Below, in pieces: positions 9,023-17,082 of a stretch of DNA of 64,000 bases. Below the pieces are notes generated by a model. The model did no database searches. It worked only from the letters and a program-made list of their open reading frames with translations, and was not told the DNA's origin. The position numbers and the translations under genes were made by a program. Within the stretch, counting starts at the first letter, position 1; each line of letters opens with the position of its first letter. Origin of the DNA: Gallibacter intestinalis (lineage in GTDB: Bacteria > Bacillota > Clostridia > Peptostreptococcales > Anaerovoracaceae); contig NZ_JADCKA010000002.1 of assembly GCF_014982745.1 (NCBI RefSeq), positions 1-64,000 of the forward strand, given 5' to 3'.

Positions 9023-10903
9023 ATGTTTTTTAGAAACAGGAGCGAATTAAATGAAGCCAGAGAAATATACTCGGCTCAGCTGGACAGACAGGTTAAAAAG
9101 ATTTATGTCTGTGGCGGTACAGGATGCGTAGCCGGCGGTTCTCTGGAAATTTACGACAGACTGAAGGAACTCATTGAAGAAAGAGGCCTTCAGGTTGAAG
9201 TTGAGCTGGAAGAGCATAAAGACGGTGAACATGTGGGCCTTAAGCACAGCGGATGTCATGGTTTTTGTGAAATGGGACCTCTGCTGAGAATTGAACCGGC
9301 AAAACTTCTCTATATTAAGGTTAAAGTTGAAGATTGCGAGGAAATCGTTGCAAGATCCATTATAGGAGATGAGGTAATAGATAGACTCGTATATAAACAG
9401 GACGGAAAATCATATCCTGTACAGGAGGAAATTCCGTTCTATAAGGGACAGACAAGAATTGTACTGCAGAACTGCGGTCATATAGATGCCAATTCAATTG
9501 AAGAATATATAGCATATGGTGGATATACTGCTCTTGAAAAGGCACTCTTTGAAATGTCAGGAGAGGATATTGTTGATACAATTTCCAAATCTAAATTAAG
9601 AGGCCGCGGTGGCGGCGGATTCCCAGCAGGAAGAAAATGGTCTCAGGTAAGAGCTCAGGCAGATCCTGTAAAATATGTTGTATGTAACGGCGATGAAGGA
9701 GACCCGGGTGCATTCATGGACAGAAGTATCATGGAAGGTGACCCTCATAAGATGCTGGAAGGTATGATGATAGCCGGTGTTGCAACAGGGGCAAAAGAAG
9801 GCTATATCTATGTGAGAGCTGAATATCCTTTGGCAGTATCAAGACTGGAAAAGGCTATAAATGACTGTAAGAGAACAGGACTTCTCGGTGAAAACATACT
9901 TGGCAGTGATTTTTCCTTTGATATTATTATCGCCAAGGGTGCTGGCGCCTTCGTATGCGGTGAAGGTTCTGCTCTTACAATATCCATTGAAGGCGAAAGA
10001 GGTATGCCTAGGGTTAAACCGCCAAGAACAGTTGAACACGGTCTCTTTGCAAAACCTACAGTGTTGAATAATGTTGAAACCTTTGCAAATGTTCCTTTGA
10101 TTATAAATAACGGTGCAGATTGGTATCTTTCCATCGGTGAACCGGAAAGTCCGGGAACAAAAGCCTTTGCTTTGACAGGTAATATCAGCAATACAGGTCT
10201 TATTGAAGTTCCTATGGGAACAACTTTGAGAGAAATCATATTTAACATAGGTGGAGGTCCTAAGGAAGGCAAGAAGTTTAAGGCAGTACAGATTGGTGGC
10301 CCTTCAGGCGGATGTCTTACAGAAAAGCATCTGGATATTCCTCTTGATTTTGATTCCCTTAAGAAGGTTGGAGCGATGATAGGTTCTGGCGGACTAGTAG
10401 TAATGGATGAGGATACTTGTATGGTTGAAACCGCAAGATTTTTCATGAACTTTACTCAGAATGAGTCCTGCGGTAAGTGCGTACCGTGCAGAGAGGGTAC
10501 AAAGATTATGCTGGAACTTCTTAACGATATAGTTAAGAACAGAGCGGATGAATCTACAATCGACACTCTTTTGGAACTGGCTGAAACAATTAAGGAATGC
10601 GCTCTGTGCGGCCTTGGTAAAACAGCTCCAAATCCTGTTATCAGTACGATAACACAGTTCAGAGATGAATACGATGCTCATGTAAAGGACGGAGTATGTC
10701 CGACAGGACAGTGTATTGCATACAAGAAGATAATGATCGATGAGGAAAAATGTGTGGGATGCGGTCTCTGTAAGAGAGTATGTCCTGTAGGTGCAATTAC
10801 AGGCGGTTCGTTTAAACAGCCTCATGTAATCGATAATGAACTGTGCGTTAAGTGTCAGGCCTGCATAGGAACATGTAGACTGGGCGCAATACGTATAGTG
10901 TAG
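9023..10903 (+). CDS. hydB: [FeFe]-hydrogenase NuoF-like flavoprotein subunit HydB
   Basis: This subunit binds NAD(H), FMN and iron-sulfur clusters and is the entry or bifurcation site in HydABC complexes. The 626-residue protein starts with a thioredoxin-like 2Fe-2S domain (about 25-120; CGGTGC, then SGCHGFC). The NuoF core follows with the FMN loop GRGGGGFPAG near residue 195 and the NADH-binding GDEGDPGAF. The 4Fe-4S ligands are in ESCGKCVPCREG. Two C-terminal ferredoxin motifs (CVGCGLCKRVCP and CVKCQACIGTCR) distinguish HydB from plain NuoF. It is preceded by GGAGGAGG and sits between hydC and hydA. Confidence 0.94.
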   Translation: MFFRNRSELNEAREIYSAQLDRQVKKIYVCGGTGCVAGGSLEIYDRLKELIEERGLQVEVELEEHKDGEHVGLKHSGCHGFCEMGPLLRIEPAKLLYIKVKVEDCEEIVARSIIGDEVIDRLVYKQDGKSYPVQEEIPFYKGQTRIVLQNCGHIDANSIEEYIAYGGYTALEKALFEMSGEDIVDTISKSKLRGRGGGGFPAGRKWSQVRAQADPVKYVVCNGDEGDPGAFMDRSIMEGDPHKMLEGMMIAGVATGAKEGYIYVRAEYPLAVSRLEKAINDCKRTGLLGENILGSDFSFDIIIAKGAGAFVCGEGSALTISIEGERGMPRVKPPRTVEHGLFAKPTVLNNVETFANVPLIINNGADWYLSIGEPESPGTKAFALTGNISNTGLIEVPMGTTLREIIFNIGGGPKEGKKFKAVQIGGPSGGCLTEKHLDIPLDFDSLKKVGAMIGSGGLVVMDEDTCMVETARFFMNFTQNESCGKCVPCREGTKIMLELLNDIVKNRADESTIDTLLELAETIKECALCGLGKTAPNPVISTITQFRDEYDAHVKDGVCPTGQCIAYKKIMIDEEKCVGCGLCKRVCPVGAITGGSFKQPHVIDNELCVKCQACIGTCRLGAIRIV

Positions 10904-10919
10904 TAAGGAGGATCTTCTA

Positions 10920-12638
10920 ATGGAAAAACAAGGATTTATAGAAATTAATGGAGAGATGACTCCTTTCACTGACGAAAAGAATGTGTTGGAAGTTTTGCGT
11001 AACGCTGGTGTTAATATTCCTACACTCTGTTACTATTCAGATCTGTCGGTATTTGGTGCCTGCAGAATGTGTATAGTTGAAGACGAAAGAGGAAACATAA
11101 TGACTTCTTGCTCAACTCCTCCTAAGGATGGCATGAAGATATTCACTAACACAACAAAGCTGTTCAAATACAGAAGACTTATCTTAAAGATGCTCCTGTC
11201 AAGCCACTGCAGGGAATGTACTACTTGTCCTAAGAGTGGTGACTGTATGCTTCAGGAACTGGCAAAGAGATTTGCTATATCTGAGATTTCCTTTGACAGA
11301 AGCGGAAAAGCATTTAAGGATGAGCTTCCGATAGATGCTTCCAGCAAGGCTATAATAAGAAACCCTAACAAATGTATTCATTGCGGTGACTGTGTAAGAA
11401 TGTGCAGTGAAGTGCAGAATGTAGGAGCCATCGATTTTGCATTCAGAGGAAGCAACGTTCAGGTTACAACTGCTTACGGCGATCCTATTGCAACAACAAA
11501 TTGCGTAAACTGCGGCCAGTGCGCTGCCATATGTCCTACTGGAGCCATAGATATTAAATCTGATATTGATGCAGTATGGGATGTTATAAACGATAAGGAT
11601 AAAAGGGTAATGGTTCAGGTTGCACCTGCTGTAAGAGTTGCATTAGGTGAAAGATTTGGCATTAAAGATAATGAAAGATTTAACCCTATACTTGTCGCAG
11701 CATTAAGGAAACTTGGATTTGATGAAATTTATGATACTTCATTCGGTGCTGACTTGACCGTTATTGAAGAGTCAAATGAATTTATTGATAGACTTGAAAA
11801 CGGTGGCAAATTACCACTCTTTTCCAGTTGTTGTCCAGGTTGGATAAAATATGCTGAAGATAATCATCCTGAGCTTCTCGAAAACATTTCAACATGCAGA
11901 TCGCCTATGGAAATGTTCTCATCTGTAGTAAAGGAAGAAGCTGCTATAAGCGATGAGCTTCCTGATAAGAGAACTCCTGTGGTAGTTGCGATTATGCCAT
12001 GTACAGCTAAAAAATATGAAGCTGACAGAGAAGAGTTTAAAATAAACGGAGAAAGTAGAACAGACTATGTTCTGACAACTCAGGAACTTGTAACTATGAT
12101 CAAGCAAGCTGGTATAGTTTTGGCTTCTTTGGATCCTGAAGCTCCGGATATAAACTACGGTATGTACTCAGGTGCTGGTGTAATCTTTGGTGTATCAGGC
12201 GGCGTAACGGAAGCGGTAATAAGAAGACTGGTTGATAAGAAAGATGCGGCTTCATTTACAAACATCAGCTTTAGCGGAGTAAGAGGTCTTGAAAGCGTTA
12301 AAGAGGTTGAAATACCTTACAAGGGAAGAACTCTTAAGATTGCCATGGTAAGTGGATTGGGCAACACAGAAAAGATTATAAAGAAAATCGAGAGTGGTGA
12401 AGCTCATTATGACTTTGTAGAAGTTATGGCATGTCCATCCGGCTGTATCGGAGGCGGCGGGCAGCCGAGAAGCACAAGAAGAACTCTGGCAAGAAGAAGC
12501 AAAGAGCTTTATGCTAACGATAAGATTTCCAGGATTAGACATAGTGATGCAAATCCGTTTGTGGGAAGAGCCTATAGAGAAATTATCAAGGATGATAATC
12601 ATAGACTCCTTCATGTACATTACGCAAAGGAAGATTAA
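10920..12638 (+). CDS. hydA: [FeFe]-hydrogenase catalytic subunit HydA
   Basis: This is the catalytic subunit for reversible proton reduction to H2. Domains in order in the 572-residue protein: a plant-type 2Fe-2S domain (C37, C48, C51, C64), a His-Cys3 cluster motif (H-x3-C-x2-C-x5-C), two 4Fe-4S ferredoxin motifs (CIHCGDC, CVNCGQC), then the H-cluster domain. All H-cluster ligands are present: SSCCPGW (C304/C305), MPCTAKKYE (C361), and MACPSGCIGGGGQP (C505, C509). The proton-relay Cys (C304) is retained, so the enzyme should be active. It is the last gene of hydCBA; the maturases HydEFG are not in this window. Confidence 0.96.
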   Translation: MEKQGFIEINGEMTPFTDEKNVLEVLRNAGVNIPTLCYYSDLSVFGACRMCIVEDERGNIMTSCSTPPKDGMKIFTNTTKLFKYRRLILKMLLSSHCRECTTCPKSGDCMLQELAKRFAISEISFDRSGKAFKDELPIDASSKAIIRNPNKCIHCGDCVRMCSEVQNVGAIDFAFRGSNVQVTTAYGDPIATTNCVNCGQCAAICPTGAIDIKSDIDAVWDVINDKDKRVMVQVAPAVRVALGERFGIKDNERFNPILVAALRKLGFDEIYDTSFGADLTVIEESNEFIDRLENGGKLPLFSSCCPGWIKYAEDNHPELLENISTCRSPMEMFSSVVKEEAAISDELPDKRTPVVVAIMPCTAKKYEADREEFKINGESRTDYVLTTQELVTMIKQAGIVLASLDPEAPDINYGMYSGAGVIFGVSGGVTEAVIRRLVDKKDAASFTNISFSGVRGLESVKEVEIPYKGRTLKIAMVSGLGNTEKIIKKIESGEAHYDFVEVMACPSGCIGGGGQPRSTRRTLARRSKELYANDKISRIRHSDANPFVGRAYREIIKDDNHRLLHVHYAKED

Positions 12639-12661
12639 ACAAAACAAAATGATACCCTGTG

Positions 12662-12693
12662 AAAGGTCTGGCGGAGTGTTTCGTCAGACCTTT
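12662..12693 (+). terminator. Terminator-like hairpin after hydA
   Basis: AAAGGTCTG (12662-12670) pairs with CAGACCTTT (12685-12693), extended inward by three more pairs including one G-U. The following T-tract is short (CCGTTTATAT), so termination may be partial. Confidence 0.6.
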
Positions 12694-12733
12694 CCGTTTA
12701 TATGGATATGTGGTATTATTATACATATTCTAC

Positions 12734-12776
12734 ATTACAAATCTGTAATATAAGTTCACATAATATGTAGTATAAT
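12734..12776 (+). promoter_or_regulatory. Promoter region of the osmolyte transporter with inverted repeat
   Basis: TATAAT at 12771-12776 is the probable -10, about 42 bases before the start codon; no good -35 is visible. Just upstream is a 6-4-6 inverted repeat, ATTACA-AATC-TGTAAT (12734-12749), placed like an operator. The regulator is unknown; GbsR-type control is known for Opu systems but cannot be assigned here. Confidence 0.4.
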
Positions 12777-12818
12777 ATAAATATGGGATTTGTACTTTTT
12801 TAAGAAAGAAGGTATTGA

Positions 12819-13961
12819 ATGATCGAATTTGTAAATGTATCAAAAGAATTTAAAGACAAAAAAGTTCTTCATGATATCAGTTTTACAATCAACGATAACG
12901 AACTTGTTGCGATCATAGGAGCCAGCGGGTGCGGTAAAACTACAACGCTGAAAATGATTAACAGGCTTATTGTCCCCACAAAGGGCAAAATCCTGATTGA
13001 CGGCAAGAATATCGAGGAAATTGATAAAACTGAACTCAGAAGAAGCATAGGCTATGTCATACAGCAGATGGGACTGTTCCCACATATGACAGTCAAGGAA
13101 AATATTGAACTCATCCAGAAACTGGAGAAAAAGGATCCGAAGGAAATCGAAGAAAATACAAATAGACTTATGGAGATTATGGATTTGGACGGAGATTTAT
13201 ATCTTAACAAATATCCGTCAGATCTTTCCGGAGGACAGCAGCAGAGGGTTGGTGTTGCTAGAGCTTTGGCTAACAATCCTAAAGTTATACTTATGGATGA
13301 GCCTTTTTCTGCCCTTGACCCTATAACAAGAAGTAATCTTCAGGATGAGCTTGTAGAGTTGCACAAAAAGATGAATACTACAATAGTTTTCGTTACCCAT
13401 GATATGGATGAGGCGATTAAAATCGCTGACAGAATCATTATCATGAAGGACGGAGATATTGTACAGTATGATACTCCTGAGGAAATTTTAAAGCATCCTA
13501 AAAATGAATTTGTTCAGGAATTTATAGGTAAAAATAAGATTTGGGACGCACCGGAATATATCAAAGTCGAGGATATAATGATTACTACTCCTATAGTATG
13601 TTCACCTGATCTCACTAAAAATGAGTGCGTAAAGAAGATGGTACAGCATCATATTGATACGCTTATTGTAGTGGATGAAGATGGAAGATATATAGGAATT
13701 GTAAATCGTAAAGGACTATACAGCACAGTGCTTCCATGGACAAACGCTAAGGATATGGTAAATGAAAATGCCATAACTGCAAGCCCTGACGAAAGCATTC
13801 TTGAATTGCTGCAGTATATTGAGGAGACAGATGTTACAAACATTCCTGTTGTTGACAACAACGGATACCTCAAGGGACTTATCACAAGCAGCAGTCTGAT
13901 AAGCGTGCTCAGTTCTCCTTATCTTGACGAATATGAATCAGGAAAGGAGGATGAGGCTTAA
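12819..13961 (+). CDS. Glycine betaine/choline-type ABC transporter ATPase (OpuCA-like)
   Basis: This ATP-binding subunit powers import of compatible solutes. The 380-residue protein has an ABC domain (1-240) with Walker A GASGCGKTT, signature LSGGQQQRVGVARAL and Walker B ILMDEPFSALDP. Two tandem CBS domains follow (about 250-370). In OpuA/OpuC transporters these sense ionic strength or nucleotide and gate activity. Its stop overlaps the next start by one base (TAATG), indicating coupled synthesis with the permease. The exact osmolyte (betaine, carnitine, choline or proline) is not determinable. Confidence 0.92.
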   Translation: MIEFVNVSKEFKDKKVLHDISFTINDNELVAIIGASGCGKTTTLKMINRLIVPTKGKILIDGKNIEEIDKTELRRSIGYVIQQMGLFPHMTVKENIELIQKLEKKDPKEIEENTNRLMEIMDLDGDLYLNKYPSDLSGGQQQRVGVARALANNPKVILMDEPFSALDPITRSNLQDELVELHKKMNTTIVFVTHDMDEAIKIADRIIIMKDGDIVQYDTPEEILKHPKNEFVQEFIGKNKIWDAPEYIKVEDIMITTPIVCSPDLTKNECVKKMVQHHIDTLIVVDEDGRYIGIVNRKGLYSTVLPWTNAKDMVNENAITASPDESILELLQYIEETDVTNIPVVDNNGYLKGLITSSSLISVLSSPYLDEYESGKEDEA

Positions 13962-15544
13962 TGGGATTTTTTAGTTTTGTAAGTGAAAACATCGGCCAAA
14001 TCGGTTCACTGACTCTGGAGCATATTAAGCTTACTTTTATAGCCGTGCTAGTTTCTATTCTTGTTGGTGTACCTTTGGGTATACTTATAAGTTATGTTAA
14101 GAAGTTAAGTAAGCCTATTCTCGGTGTTGCCAACATAATTCAGGCTGTACCGTCACTGGCTCTTTTAGGTCTTTCCATACCGCTTTTGGGTATCGGTGAG
14201 CTTCCGTCGGTGGTAATGGTAGTGATTTACTCACTGCTTCCTATAATAAAGAATACTTATACCGGTCTTGAAAATATAGATCCGTTGACCCTTGAAGCTG
14301 CAAGGGGGATAGGTCTTACCAAGCCGCAGAGATTGTTTAAAATTAGACTGCCTATTGCGCTTCCTGTTATTATGGCAGGTGTTAGAATATCGGCGGTTAC
14401 TGCTGTAGGTTTGATGACAATGGCTGCATTTATCGGAGCAGGCGGTCTCGGTTATATGATATTTTCAGGTATCAGAACTGTAGATAATGCTCAGATATTG
14501 GCAGGTGCTATACCAGCATGTCTGTTGGCTCTGTTTGTAGACTGGATTATTGGCATGATAGAAAAGCTAGTAACTCCTATAAGCCTGCAGAAGGATTTTA
14601 AAGGAAATTACGAACAGATTAAAAAGAGCAGAAGGACAAAGAAGATTATTCTCGGTGCCTTTGCTGCTATAATTGTTGCTATAATCGGATTTAATGCAAT
14701 TTCTGGAGCGGTAAATAAAAACAGTGGCGATTCAATAGTTGTGGCCAGCAAGGATTATACGGAACAGATTGTATTGATGAACCTTTATTCTGATATTATT
14801 GAAGATAGAACTGACCTTAATGTAGTGCGAAAGGAAAACCTAGGAGGTACACAGGTTTGCCTTGAAGCGATACAGAGAGGTGAAATCGATATGTATATCG
14901 ATTATACAGGAACCCAGTTTATGAGTATCTTAAAGCATGATACAAATAACGATACTAACGAGGTTTATGAAATCTGCAAGAAGGAAATGAAGGAAAAATA
15001 CGGCCTTGATATCCTTGAGCAGACAGTCTTTGATAATACTTATACTCTGGCTATGAAGCCTGAGGTGGCAGAAGAATATGGCCTGGAAAAAATAAGTGAT
15101 CTTAAGTCTTGTGCTTCTGAATTTACTACAGGAACAACTTTGGAATTCCTTAACAGAAAAGACGGATACGTTGCTCTTTGCGACTATTACGGACTTAACT
15201 TTAAGGCTAATAAGGGCATGGATAGTTCTCCTAGATATACTGCCCTTGAAAATGATGAAGTGCAGATTATAGATGCCTTTAAGACAGACGGTCTTCTTAA
15301 GAAATTCAATCTTAAGATACTGGAAGATGATAAAAGTTTCTTCCCACCATATCATGCTATACCTACAATAAGGGAAGATACTCTTGAAAAGTATCCTGAA
15401 ATAGAAGATGCCTGCAATGAGCTCAGTGCAAAACTTACTGAAGAAGTTATGCAGGAACTCAATTACAGGGTTGATGAACTTGGCGAAAAGCCTGAGGATG
15501 TTACCCGTGATTGGCTGGTTTCAGAAGGAATAATAGAAGGCTAA
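13961..15544 (+). CDS. Osmolyte ABC transporter permease fused to its substrate-binding protein
   Basis: The 527-residue protein joins two functions. Residues 1-215 form a BPD-type permease with about five membrane segments and the EAA loop near LTLEAARGIGLTKPQ. One further membrane segment (about 228-250) leads to an extracellular binding domain of the OpuAC/choline type (about 258-525, starting IVVASKDYTEQ). The family is known for such fusions (OpuF-like), so no separate lipoprotein is needed. It is coupled to the preceding ATPase gene. No second permease gene follows, consistent with a homodimer. Confidence 0.9.
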   Translation: MGFFSFVSENIGQIGSLTLEHIKLTFIAVLVSILVGVPLGILISYVKKLSKPILGVANIIQAVPSLALLGLSIPLLGIGELPSVVMVVIYSLLPIIKNTYTGLENIDPLTLEAARGIGLTKPQRLFKIRLPIALPVIMAGVRISAVTAVGLMTMAAFIGAGGLGYMIFSGIRTVDNAQILAGAIPACLLALFVDWIIGMIEKLVTPISLQKDFKGNYEQIKKSRRTKKIILGAFAAIIVAIIGFNAISGAVNKNSGDSIVVASKDYTEQIVLMNLYSDIIEDRTDLNVVRKENLGGTQVCLEAIQRGEIDMYIDYTGTQFMSILKHDTNNDTNEVYEICKKEMKEKYGLDILEQTVFDNTYTLAMKPEVAEEYGLEKISDLKSCASEFTTGTTLEFLNRKDGYVALCDYYGLNFKANKGMDSSPRYTALENDEVQIIDAFKTDGLLKKFNLKILEDDKSFFPPYHAIPTIREDTLEKYPEIEDACNELSAKLTEEVMQELNYRVDELGEKPEDVTRDWLVSEGIIEG

Positions 15545-15565
15545 AAAGCTAAAGGAGGCTTTTAT

Positions 15566-15883
15566 ATGTATCGAAAGGGTACATATGATGATTGTCGTCA
15601 GATTTATAATTTGATTTGCGATATGGAAAGCACAGAGCTTGACTATGACAAATTTAGCGAAATCTATAAGAACCAGCTAAATAGTGAAAGTTATTACAGT
15701 CTTGTGCGCTGTGCAGGAGATGAAGTTATAGGAGTTATTAATCTAAGATTTGAAAGACAATTGCATCAGCTTAGAAAGGATACCCATAGATTTTATCTTC
15801 GTGAAGGTATGCATAATTTTCACTATAAGTTTTCCTTGAATTTAACAGGTAATGACTCAGCTGAGAATGCCATAGGAAAGTAA
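15566..15883 (+). pseudogene. GNAT acetyltransferase remnant with central in-frame deletion
   Basis: The first 70 residues read as the N-terminal half of a GNAT N-acetyltransferase, ending EVIGVINLRFERQLH. The next residues, QLRKDTHRFYLREGMHNF, are the conserved C-terminal GNAT motif. Between them the family normally has about 45-50 residues including the acetyl-CoA pyrophosphate-binding loop (R/Q-x2-G-x-G/A), and these are missing here. The junction is near 15760-15770. The reading frame and a strong AAAGGAGG ribosome-binding site remain, so a 105-residue protein may still be made, but it cannot bind acetyl-CoA normally. I infer a recent deletion and treat it as a pseudogene. Confidence 0.65.
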
Positions 15884-15887
15884 ATTC

Positions 15888-15916
15888 TTTACTATCTTGC
15901 AGATAAATGATAAAAT
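15888..15916 (+). promoter_or_regulatory. Promoter of the first cobalamin-riboswitch operon
   Basis: TTTACT (15888-15893), a 17-base spacer and TAAAAT (15911-15916) with an upstream TGA form a good extended -10 promoter. Transcription would begin near 15923, just before the riboswitch aptamer. Confidence 0.6.
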
Positions 15917-15935
15917 TTATTTTGTAATTTAATAA

Positions 15936-16130
15936 ACGCGTATGTTCCGATTAGATCGGCTAAGAGGGAAACAGGTGTAAATCCTGTGCGGTCCCGCCGC
16001 TGTAAGGGATGAGTTTGTTTTAAATGCCACTGAAATCCATTAGATTTTGGGAAGGTTAGACAGATGATGATGCCCGAGCCAGAAGACCTGCATATGACGA
16101 AAAATGAATCTGCTGACGGTGTATCAGAAA
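15936..16130 (+). promoter_or_regulatory. Cobalamin riboswitch 1 (aptamer)
   Basis: The conserved core is unmistakable: GGGAA-CA-GGTG-TAA-ATCCTG-TGCGG (from 15966), then CCGCCGCTGTAA, GCCACTG (16026-16032), and the B12 box GAGCCAGAAGACCTGC (16076-16091). A small hairpin CTGA-CGGTGTA-TCAG follows at 16113-16127. A terminator hairpin lies directly downstream, so cobalamin binding is expected to stop transcription of the ECF operon. Confidence 0.95.
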
Positions 16131-16158
16131 GATTTTAATAATTTAAGATAAGGCGTAG

Positions 16159-16194
16159 GGACCGCGGCAATATCTGCCGTGGTCCATTATTTTT
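16159..16194 (+). terminator. Riboswitch-controlled terminator before ecfT
   Basis: GGACCGCGGCA (16159-16169) pairs with TGCCGTGGTCC (16175-16185), eleven pairs with one G-U, followed by ATTATTTTTATT. This is the expression platform of riboswitch 1. The ecfT start codon lies only 12 bases after the stem. Confidence 0.85.
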
Positions 16195-16197
16195 ATT

Positions 16198-17082
16198 ATG
16201 CAAAAGGAATTTGAAACATTTAATCCACTGGTAATATTTATATATTTTGCAATGGTTATAGGAACGGGCGTCAGTATGTCTTCACCATTTATTATGGCGG
16301 TATTTACAGTTTGCGGATGGATTTACGCCATATATTTAAAAGGTGCAAGAGCAATTAAGTCAAATTTATTAATGACGGTTCCTGTAGTTTTATTTATATC
16401 CATATTTAATACTTTGTTTACCCATCAGGGTAATACAATTCTTTTTTATATAAACAACAATCCAATTACAAAGGAAGCAATTACTTTTGGAATATTTTCA
16501 GGTTTTATGTTTGCAAGTGTGTTGATATGGTTTTCCTGCTTTAACAGAATCGTTAACGGAGAAATGATAATGTATCTTTTCTCAAGGATATCGTCTTTTT
16601 TCGGGCTTTTAATTTCAATGATTTTAAGGTATATACCTCTTCTTAAAAAGAGGTATACTGATATTTCTGCTGGACAAAGGTGTATGTATCAAGGTCAAGA
16701 ACAAAAAGGCTTTGTAAGGCTAAAAACAGGGTTAAAGAAGGTATCAATATTAACCAGTTGGTCACTGGAATCTTCTATAGAAAGTGCAGACTCAATGGCA
16801 GCAAGGGGACATGGTCTTAAAGGAAGAACGAGTTTTGTCTTATATAAAATGTCCCTTAGAGATATTTTTATGATTGGATTAGTAATATTTTGCGGCGCTG
16901 TGTCCATATATTTTGCCATAACAGGTAAAAACGAAATGATTTTTTATCCTGATGTTAAAATGCCTAAATTAACATTAAAAGGAGTTTTAAGCGGAGCATG
17001 GTTTTTAGTGTTGACACTTATGCCTGTTATTACTGATATTGCGGGAGAAATTAAATGGAGAAAATCAGAATCAGGGATTTAA
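16198..17082 (+). CDS. ECF transporter T component (CbiQ-like transmembrane subunit)
   Basis: The T component couples the ATPases to the vitamin-binding S component in energy-coupling-factor importers. The 294-residue protein has about six membrane segments and the diagnostic coupling motif in the cytoplasmic helix, SADSMAARGHG (about residues 197-207). It is the first gene after riboswitch 1. The start codon lies 12 bases after the terminator stem and has no recognisable Shine-Dalgarno sequence, which is unusual in this genome. Its end overlaps the ATPase gene by 28 bases. Cobalamin specificity is inferred from the riboswitch. Confidence 0.9.
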   Translation: MQKEFETFNPLVIFIYFAMVIGTGVSMSSPFIMAVFTVCGWIYAIYLKGARAIKSNLLMTVPVVLFISIFNTLFTHQGNTILFYINNNPITKEAITFGIFSGFMFASVLIWFSCFNRIVNGEMIMYLFSRISSFFGLLISMILRYIPLLKKRYTDISAGQRCMYQGQEQKGFVRLKTGLKKVSILTSWSLESSIESADSMAARGHGLKGRTSFVLYKMSLRDIFMIGLVIFCGAVSIYFAITGKNEMIFYPDVKMPKLTLKGVLSGAWFLVLTLMPVITDIAGEIKWRKSESGI

